Shown here: piece by piece, positions 5,595 through 9,959 of the stretch | How positions within the stretch are numbered: the stretch's first letter is position 1 | How the letters are laid out: each line of letters starts with the position of its first letter | NCBI GenBank assembly: GCA_025937115.1 | Contig: JAICSB010000087.1 | Location: 1 to 9,959 of the forward strand | Reading direction: 5' to 3' | DNA from: Pseudonocardiaceae bacterium | Lineage (GTDB): Bacteria > Actinomycetota > Actinomycetes > Mycobacteriales > Pseudonocardiaceae | Length of the DNA: 9,959 bases | Notes under the pieces: generated by a model | Told to the model about the DNA's origin: nothing | What the model saw: only the letters and a program-made list of their open reading frames with translations | Databases searched by the model: none | Program-made: the position numbers and the translations under genes

Positions 5595-7673
5595 TCAGTG
5601 ATGGATGGGTGTGGTGTGATCGGGCGTGACGTGGTCCGGCGTGATGTGCGTGGCAGTTGGACTCGGGGTGAGCCCGCTGGACAGCCCATCCGACGTCGGC
5701 GACAAGCCGGTGTGGCCGCTGTCCGTTGCCGACACGGTGCTGACAGTCGGGCTCGCCGGGTGCGGATTAACGTTGGGCCCAGCGCTGGATGCCGGAGCAG
5801 TCGGAATGTGCGTGCTGGTAGCAGCGGGTGCAGCGGACGTGGACCCTGCGGGCGAAGCGGTAGCAGGCCCGGCGTTGGCGCTAGGCGCTGAACCCATACT
5901 CGGCACAGCTGGGTGAGCAGCTGGCGCAGCACCCGCACTCGGCACCGCCGGGTGAACAGCTGGCGCAGCACCCGCACTCGGCGCAGCCGGGTGCGCATCC
6001 GCACTCGGCACCGCCGGGTGACCAGCTGACGCAACACCCGCACTCGGCACCGCGCCAGCAGAGGTGTAGCTCGTGGAGCCCGAAGCTGCGCTTGGTCCAC
6101 CCGCGGCGGTGCCGGACGCGCCGGTCGGGTGCGCAGTGGCATGTCCGGTTTGGCCACCAGAGGGCTGGGTGTTCGACGCGGCGCCAGCAGCGCCCGACGA
6201 GCCGGTGGTACCGGTGTCAGACCCGAGCAGTGCGTTGACGTTGCCGGCGGTGTGCGGGTCGGAACCTGCGGTCGTCGAATGGCCCATATCTGCGCTCGGG
6301 GCTTGGGCGCCTGACGGGTTCAACGGAGTAGATCCGTTGGTAGATCCGGTCGTGGACCCCATTGCGGACCCGGGCGCAGGTGCGCCGGTGTGGTTTGCGC
6401 TGAACGCTCCGTTTCGGGAGGTAGACACCGCGCTACCTGATCCCGTGCCGTGCGTTGCTGGTTGCGCTACGGTGGAGCTCCGAGGGGTCGCGCTGATCGC
6501 GTGGGAGGAGCTATTGCCCAGATCAGCTTGCGGAGCAAAACCGGTGCTGACTGTCGATGATTTCTCCACTGTTGTGTTGAGCGGCTCGGATGTCACGTGG
6601 GATGCCGCCGCCGGAGTCACCGGGGTGGTCGTCACCGGCTGGCTGGCTGCCGTGCTCTCCGTGGTGACAGCTGCGTTCGCCGGGGTGGTCGCGGTGCTCA
6701 CTGCTTGACCCAGCGCGGGTGATGCGGATGCAAACGACGGCGACAGACCGGGCGATCCGCCGGTCGACAGGCCCGAGGGGCCTGACGGGCCAGAGGAGAG
6801 CGACGCCGCCGAATATGGCGCTGACGATCCCGGTTGCACAGACATCGAATGGTGCTCACCCGGCAGCCTTCCAACTCCACCGGTGGTGGAAAGCCCCTCA
6901 TCCTGTGTGGCAGCGTGCTTCTCAAACTCGGTTAGGTGGACGCCCTGCTGCCCGTCCGCGACGACGTGACCGTTGGTCCGGGGTCCGTCGTTGTCCTTGG
7001 ACCCGTCGTTGTCCTTGGACCCGTCGTTGTCCTTAGGTCCGTCGTGGTCCCGCGGACCCTCATGGTCCCGCGGCCCATCATTGTCCCTGGGTCCGTCGTT
7101 GTCCCTGGGTCCGTCGTTGTCCCTGGGTCCGTCGTGGTCGCGTGGCCCGTCGTTGTCCCGCGGCCCCTCGTGATCCCGCGGCCCGTCGTTGTCCCACGGA
7201 CCCTCGTGATCCCGCGGCCCATCGTGGTCCCACGGACCCTCGTGGTCCCACGGACCCTCGTGATCCCGCGGCCCATCGTTGTCCCTGGGTCCGTCGTGGT
7301 CCCGTGGCCCGTCGTTGTCCCACGGACCCTCGTGATCCCGCGGCCCATCGTGGTCCCGCGGCCCATCGTGGTCCCGCGGCCCGTCGTTGTCCCTGGGTCC
7401 GTCGTGATCACGCGGCCCGTCATTGTCCCCCGGCTGCGGCGCGTGGTCGCGAGGTGCGTCATTGTGATCGAACCTGGCAGTCTCGTGGCGAGCCTCGGCG
7501 TGCTCCTCATGCCAGTTACCGGCGCTGTGGGGGAAGGACCAACCCAAGTCAGCGTGCGGCGCGCCTGCACCAGCATGCGTCTTGGCCACATCCCGCAGCA
7601 GTTCCGCGGCGATGCGCTCGCCGCCTCGAACGTCCAGGTCCGCAAGTCCTTCGGTAGCCACTGAAACATCCAT
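5595..7673 (-). CDS. Large repetitive low-complexity protein in the iniB position
   Basis: This 692-residue protein is the first gene of the iniA/iniC cluster and so occupies the place of iniB. It is not recognisably homologous to M. tuberculosis IniB: the LIDYILSLF-type N-terminus and the Gly-rich body are absent. Residues 1-80 are a modest His/Glu-rich head containing GERIAAELLRDVAK. Residues 83-232 are 25 uninterrupted tandem hexapeptides (DNDGPR, DHDGPR, DHEGPW and variants), strongly acidic. Residues about 280-670 are Ala/Ser/Thr/Pro/Gly-rich and presumably disordered, and include a 13-residue Ala/Pro repeat at 552-599. The last 17 residues are His-rich, with three TP-D/I-H steps (ITPDH, VTPDH, TTPIH). 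No signal peptide or membrane helix is visible, so its location is unknown; an envelope role is only suggested by position and by the S/T/P-rich tail. The ATG at 7673 is supported by GAGGAGGGA seven bases upstream. The frame is continuous and uses GC-rich third positions even outside the repeat, which argues it is real. Confidence 0.78.
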   Translation of the reverse strand: MDVSVATEGLADLDVRGGERIAAELLRDVAKTHAGAGAPHADLGWSFPHSAGNWHEEHAEARHETARFDHNDAPRDHAPQPGDNDGPRDHDGPRDNDGPRDHDGPRDHDGPRDHEGPWDNDGPRDHDGPRDNDGPRDHEGPWDHEGPWDHDGPRDHEGPWDNDGPRDHEGPRDNDGPRDHDGPRDNDGPRDNDGPRDNDGPRDHEGPRDHDGPKDNDGSKDNDGSKDNDGPRTNGHVVADGQQGVHLTEFEKHAATQDEGLSTTGGVGRLPGEHHSMSVQPGSSAPYSAASLSSGPSGPSGLSTGGSPGLSPSFASASPALGQAVSTATTPANAAVTTESTAASQPVTTTPVTPAAASHVTSEPLNTTVEKSSTVSTGFAPQADLGNSSSHAISATPRSSTVAQPATHGTGSGSAVSTSRNGAFSANHTGAPAPGSAMGSTTGSTNGSTPLNPSGAQAPSADMGHSTTAGSDPHTAGNVNALLGSDTGTTGSSGAAGAASNTQPSGGQTGHATAHPTGASGTAAGGPSAASGSTSYTSAGAVPSAGVASAGHPAVPSADAHPAAPSAGAAPAVHPAVPSAGAAPAAHPAVPSMGSAPSANAGPATASPAGSTSAAPAATSTHIPTAPASSAGPNVNPHPASPTVSTVSATDSGHTGLSPTSDGLSSGLTPSPTATHITPDHVTPDHTTPIHH
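5877..6020 (-). repeat. 39-base/13-residue Ala-Pro repeat in the C-terminal part of the iniB-position protein
   Basis: Residues 552-599 contain HPAVPSADA, then HPAAPSAGAAPAV, HPAVPSAGAAPAA and HPAVPSMGSAPSA. The unit is 13 residues (39 bases), with a shortened first copy. The two middle copies are nearly identical at the DNA level, indicating recent duplication. It is a separate repeat family from the Asp-rich hexapeptides. An extended Pro/Ala linker is the likely structure. Confidence 0.8.
6978..7427 (-). repeat. 25-copy, 18-bp in-frame minisatellite encoding D(N/H)(D/E)GP(R/W) hexapeptides
   Basis: A 450-base tract encodes exactly 25 six-residue units, residues 83-232. By type they are 11 DNDGPR, 6 DHDGPR, 4 DHEGPW, 2 DNDGSK, and single-digit variants DHEGPR and DHDGPK. 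All positions keep D at 1, an acidic residue at 3 and G at 4. Copy-number change by whole units would keep the reading frame. Stop codons are absent from most frames because of the 18-base period, so long spurious frames appear on both strands. Degenerate sequence just before it (NDAPRDHAPQPG) may be older decayed units. Confidence 0.93.
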
Positions 7674-7680
7674 TTCGCTA

Positions 7681-7689
7681 TCCCTCCTC
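7681..7689 (-). promoter_or_regulatory. Ribosome binding site of the iniB-position gene
   Basis: GAGGAGGGA on the minus strand lies seven bases before the ATG at 7673. It supports this start for the repetitive protein. Confidence 0.75.
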
Positions 7690-7748
7690 GTGGTCGTCCA
7701 ATTCCCGGGCGACTTCGAAGGTGACGCTAGGACCGGCTCCTGTGGCTT

Positions 7749-7768
7749 CGCTGTGTGCCCGCTGTGTG
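7749..7768. repeat. Direct repeat CGCTGTGTG x2 in the divergent promoter
   Basis: CGCTGTGTG occurs at 7749-7757 and again at 7760-7768, an exact 9-base copy with an 11-base period, about one helical turn. Such phasing places both copies on the same DNA face, as for tandem activator sites. It lies 76-95 bases upstream of the start codon of the repetitive protein. Function is inferred from position only. Confidence 0.4.
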
Positions 7769-7826
7769 TCCGGCCAGAGCACTACCGAGCCCGAAGACGA
7801 CCCGTTCACAGGGAACGCACAGCTAA

Positions 7827-7847
7827 AACCAACTTGACTTGTTGTTT
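7827..7847. promoter_or_regulatory. Imperfect inverted repeat overlapping the -35-like hexamer
   Basis: AACCAAC (7827-7833) and GTTGTTT (7841-7847) pair at six of seven positions around a 7-base centre that contains TTGACT. The symmetry over an A+T-richer patch in a divergent promoter is a plausible operator. The chance of such a short repeat arising at random is not negligible. Confidence 0.3.
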
Positions 7848-7921
7848 CCGCGGCTAGCTTCCTGCCAGGTGGGAGAAGTCTCATTGAAATAGCGCAGACC
7901 AGTGGATGATCGGAGTGAGAC

Positions 7922-9292
7922 ATGAGCCTCTGTGCGGGGGTCGCTCTTGGCGGCGATTCGGTCAGCGCCGTCGTGGCCGGCGAGGATACGCGGGCTTCGA
8001 CTGCTGATCGGGTTTCTGTGCCGGCGCTTCTGGTGATCGCCCCCGGGGTGGGCGCCCTGGTGGGGCCTCAGGCCGAGCGGTTTGCCGCGTCCGGGGGTGG
8101 CACGGTGTTTCGTGACTTCGCCGATCGCGTCGGCGACCCGGTACCGGTAGTGGGTAGTGACGGCAGTTCCCGGCTGGGAGCGGATTTGGTGGCCATGACG
8201 ATAGGGAGCGTCCTGCAGGGTCACGCGGCATCCGGTTCCAAGCTCGCGCACCTCGCAATAGCGCACCCCAGCGACTGGGGACCATACGAGATGTCAGTGT
8301 TGCGTTCTGCGTTGACCTGCACCGAAGCCGAGGGCGTACCGACATCGCTGGTGAGCAGGCCGATCGCGGCCGTTATCGCGGCGATCGGCGCTGCGATGAT
8401 GAGTTCGTCCGAGACGGTCATCGTTGCCGACATCTGCAGCCAAGGTACTGAGGTCGCGCTGGTGACCGGCGCTGAGGACCACGTGGGACGCCTCGCCAGG
8501 ACCTGTCGCACCGATGATCTCGGGACCGCCGCGCTCGACCACGCGCTAGCCAGACACGTGCTCGAGCAGGTACGCGGTCAGCTACCCGCATCAGACCTGC
8601 ATGACCCCGCCAATCGGGCCATCGTGCGGCACGTCGTCGCGGCCACTCGACTAGCGCGTCAAGACCTCGTTCGACACACATCCACGGTCGTCGACGTCCG
8701 GTTCCCCGCGCATAGCGTGCCTGTGCGGATTGTCCGTGCGGAGTTCGAATCGCTGGTGCGCGAACCAATCCACGCAGGGCTATCCAGCATTACTCACCTC
8801 ATGGATCATGCGCACGGCAATGGCGTTGAGGTAAGGGCAATCGTTCTCACCGGCGAGGTCGCTAGGACCCCACTGCTCACCGAACTCATTTCAGCGCAAT
8901 GGCCCACCCGAGTGGTTATTCCGCCGTCTCCGGAATGGGCTACGACGAACGGAACAGCGCGCATCGCTGTGGGCCGATCGCAGCCTCGTTTAATCACACC
9001 ATTGAGCCCCGCACGACCGAACGTGTCGAACCCAGCCCGGCCGCAACCGGTGCAAAGTAGAGCCGATGGACCACAGCTGCTCCGGCGCAACCCCAAAACT
9101 CCTGCCGGCTCTTCCCACGCCAGCCCGGCCGTCTCCGGTGTCCAGCCCACCGCCAGCGAGCGAAAATGGACACTCAGGTGGGGCGCGATCCAGCTGACCG
9201 CAGCGCTCATCTCCGATTCCCACCGACAGCCGAGCGACCACCATGACCGCGGAGCGTCTTTGCGTCCCCGCGCCGTTCCACGACACGGCTAA
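7922..9292 (+). CDS. Hsp70-like actin-fold protein (DnaK-type ATPase domain, degenerate motifs)
   Basis: This 456-residue protein has the Hsp70 nucleotide-binding-domain pattern through about residue 350. The N-terminal GVALGGDSVSAVV (6-18) aligns with the GIDLGTTNS phosphate-1 loop. Also visible are VGPQA (47-51, like VG..A.R), a PSDW segment at 116-119, RPIAAVIAAIG at 146-156 (the EP.AAA.AYG connect region), VADICSQGTEVAL at 168-180 (phosphate 2), DLGTAALDHALARHV at 199-213, and VLTGEVARTPLL at 308-319 (adenosine motif, VGG..R.P). The usual Asp of GID.G is Ala8, and the phosphate-2 GGGT is replaced by SQGT, so ATP hydrolysis may be weak. No canonical substrate-binding domain follows; residues 355-456 are Pro/Ser-rich with one short WTLRWGAIQLTAALI stretch. 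Start ATG at 7922 is preceded by GGAGTGA. It is divergent from the ini-like cluster and may act with it. A frameshifted C-terminus was considered and not supported. Confidence 0.78.
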   Translation: MSLCAGVALGGDSVSAVVAGEDTRASTADRVSVPALLVIAPGVGALVGPQAERFAASGGGTVFRDFADRVGDPVPVVGSDGSSRLGADLVAMTIGSVLQGHAASGSKLAHLAIAHPSDWGPYEMSVLRSALTCTEAEGVPTSLVSRPIAAVIAAIGAAMMSSSETVIVADICSQGTEVALVTGAEDHVGRLARTCRTDDLGTAALDHALARHVLEQVRGQLPASDLHDPANRAIVRHVVAATRLARQDLVRHTSTVVDVRFPAHSVPVRIVRAEFESLVREPIHAGLSSITHLMDHAHGNGVEVRAIVLTGEVARTPLLTELISAQWPTRVVIPPSPEWATTNGTARIAVGRSQPRLITPLSPARPNVSNPARPQPVQSRADGPQLLRRNPKTPAGSSHASPAVSGVQPTASERKWTLRWGAIQLTAALISDSHRQPSDHHDRGASLRPRAVPRHG

Positions 9293-9330
9293 CTCGCAGC
9301 TTCTTCGCCGCGCCGCGTCGACCAGGTCGC

Positions 9331-9356
9331 CGAGCACCCCAACGGTCTGGTGCTCG
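9331..9356 (+). terminator. Hairpin downstream of the Hsp70-like gene
   Basis: CGAGCACC (9331-9338) and GGTGCTCG (9349-9356) form a perfect 8-bp stem with a 10-base loop, starting 39 bases after the stop at 9292. No T-run follows, as is common for actinobacterial terminators. It is the best candidate for ending the Hsp70-like transcript. Confidence 0.5.
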
Positions 9357-9417
9357 CCCTGCCCCGATCTAAGAGCGCGTCTGTGAACTTGTCAGCCCGA
9401 CGTGGTCCGTGCAGGCT

Positions 9418-9438
9418 CGGCAGAGGGCGCCCCTGCCG
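9418..9438. promoter_or_regulatory. Palindrome upstream of the DUF899 gene
   Basis: The arms CGGCAG and CTGCCG flank a near-symmetric GC core over 21 bases, with mismatches only at one interior pair and beside the centre. It ends 31 bases before the start codon at 9469, a typical operator position for a small dimeric repressor. A short-loop RNA hairpin is the alternative. Confidence 0.35.
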
Positions 9439-9458
9439 CGATGAATTTCGGACCCCAC

Positions 9459-9463
9459 GGAGG
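9459..9463 (+). promoter_or_regulatory. Ribosome binding site of the DUF899 gene
   Basis: GGAGG lies five bases before the ATG at 9469. It supports that start rather than the upstream ATG at 9441, which is in another frame and reaches a stop after 15 codons. Confidence 0.7.
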
Positions 9464-9468
9464 ACGCC

Positions 9469-9959
9469 ATGACGACCACGCCGAGTGACCCGACCACCGC
9501 GCTGCGCGGCCGCCCGCCCGTCGTTGACCTAGCCACCTGGCAGGCCGCCCGTGACGAGCTTCTGGTCCGCGAGAAGGCCTACACCCGCGAGGGCGACGCC
9601 CTCGCCGCGGCCCGCCGCCGGCTGCCGATGGTGGAGCTCGACGGGGCGGTCGAGGTCGTCGGACCCGACGGCCCGGTCCCGTTCCTGGACCTGTTCCAGG
9701 GTCGCGACGAGCTCGTGGTCTACAAGCACATGTGGTACGACGGCGCGCCGCACCAGGGGCAGTGCGAGGGCTGCACCACCACGGCCTGGCACCTGAAGGA
9801 CGCTGTCTACCTCAACGCCCGCGGCGTCTCGTGCGCCATCCTGACCACGGGCCGTTGGGACGAGGTGGCCTCCTACGTCGAGTTCATGGGCTACACCCAG
9901 CCCTGGTACTCGGTGCGCGACGTGGACGCGCCGGTCGGCGGCAGCATGGGTTACATCAC
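9469..9959 (+). CDS. DUF899 family thioredoxin-fold protein, 3' end outside window
   Basis: The frame opens with ATG at 9469 and stays open to the window end, giving 163 residues of an incomplete protein. The N-terminal part reads PPVVDLATWQAARDELLVREKAYTR in overlapping segments, then ALAAARRRLPMVEL. This is the characteristic start of the DUF899 family, followed by the thioredoxin-like FLDLFQGRDELVVYKHMW and a C-E-G-C motif (QCEGCTTTAWH) around residues 101-111 where the family has its CxGC-type site. The later VSCAILTTGRWDEVASYVEFMGY and QPWYSV also fit. DUF899 proteins are predicted relatives of AhpC/TSA-type redox proteins; their physiological role is not established. A GGAGG precedes the start, and a palindrome upstream may be an operator. 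It is separated from the Hsp70-like gene by 176 bases and a terminator-like hairpin, so it is probably an independent unit. About a third of the protein is likely missing. Confidence 0.87.
   Translation, partial: MTTTPSDPTTALRGRPPVVDLATWQAARDELLVREKAYTREGDALAAARRRLPMVELDGAVEVVGPDGPVPFLDLFQGRDELVVYKHMWYDGAPHQGQCEGCTTTAWHLKDAVYLNARGVSCAILTTGRWDEVASYVEFMGYTQPWYSVRDVDAPVGGSMGYI

Larger units (their letters stand above)
7674..7921. promoter_or_regulatory. Divergent promoter region between the ini-like cluster and the Hsp70-like gene
   Basis: These 248 bases separate two divergently transcribed genes and must carry at least the promoter of the ini-like cluster. The stretch at about 7821-7862 is noticeably richer in A and T than the flanks. 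It holds TTGACT (7834-7839) and TAGCTT (7855-7860), which resemble -35 and -10 hexamers for the plus strand, but the 15-base spacing is short. Two possible protein-binding repeats are listed separately. In mycobacteria the iniBAC promoter is controlled by the activator IniR and the nucleoid protein Lsr2; no regulator gene lies in this window. Promoter positions are tentative. Confidence 0.5.

Noticed and set aside
6073..6708. 211-codon plus-strand frame opposite the Ala/Ser/Thr-rich tail
   Set aside because: It is an antisense shadow of a GC-rich low-complexity coding sequence with no recognisable motif and no upstream ribosome binding site noted.
6936..7664. 242-codon plus-strand frame rich in VVVPGSVVVP-type repeats, and other long frames across the same tract
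   Set aside because: They are reading-frame shadows of the 18-base tandem repeat, whose period keeps several frames free of stops. The minus-strand frame has a good ribosome binding site, extends well beyond the repeat and sits in operon order.
9150..9360. Possible frameshift in the tail of the Hsp70-like gene that hides a membrane segment or a longer C-terminus
   Set aside because: The other two frames reach stops quickly after about 9190 and give no hydrophobic helix or recognisable domain, so no frameshift is supported.
9370..9400. Sequence AAGAGCGCGTCTGTGAACTT, which faintly recalls the end of some actinobacterial insertion sequences
   Set aside because: No matching inverted end, target duplication or transposase fragment is present nearby, and the resemblance is from memory only.
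9529..9796. Short frames on both strands inside the DUF899 gene
   Set aside because: The open frame from 9469 shows the DUF899 family pattern and a proper ribosome binding site, so these are shadows.

Overview
The window is high-GC DNA from an actinobacterium. The main marker is a locus of the mycobacterial iniBAC (isoniazid-inducible) type, which points to the Mycobacteriales in the broad sense (mycobacteria, Pseudonocardiaceae and relatives). The genus cannot be fixed from the sequence. Seven protein-coding genes are supported, two of them cut by the window edges. No tRNA, rRNA, CRISPR array or intact insertion sequence was seen.

Layout. Bases 2-211 hold the C-terminal end of a family-2 glycosyltransferase that resembles HpnB-type enzymes. 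A short gap with a LacI-type palindrome leads into an M20 amidohydrolase (276-1538, +). That gene converges, with one base between the stops, on a minus-strand cluster ending at 1540. Read in transcription order, the cluster is: a 692-residue repetitive low-complexity protein in the iniB position (7673-5595); an IniA-type dynamin-like protein (5516-3720); an IniC-type dynamin-like GTPase (3723-2248), which overlaps iniA by 4 bases; and a TRIC/UPF0126 membrane channel (2193-1540). A 248-base divergent intergenic region separates this cluster from a plus-strand Hsp70-like actin-fold gene (7922-9292). At the right edge a DUF899-family thioredoxin-fold gene begins at 9469 and runs off the window.

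How the genes may work together. In mycobacteria IniA and IniC are soluble dynamin-family GTPases that respond to cell-envelope stress, and IniA remodels membranes. Here the IniC P-loop is intact, while the IniA P-loop has Met in place of the catalytic Lys although its other G motifs remain. This suggests a pair with one active and one degenerate partner. The iniB-position protein does not resemble the Gly-rich mycobacterial IniB. It carries 25 tandem hexapeptides of the DNDGPR/DHDGPR/DHEGPW type, followed by a long Ala/Ser/Thr/Pro tail. The divergent Hsp70-like protein has an actin-type ATPase fold with eroded phosphate-binding motifs and no canonical substrate-binding domain. My inference is an envelope-stress membrane-remodelling module made of a repeat protein, two dynamins, perhaps a cation channel, and an Hsp70-like partner or regulator. 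The grouping and the sequence oddities are directly visible; the joint function is not proven.
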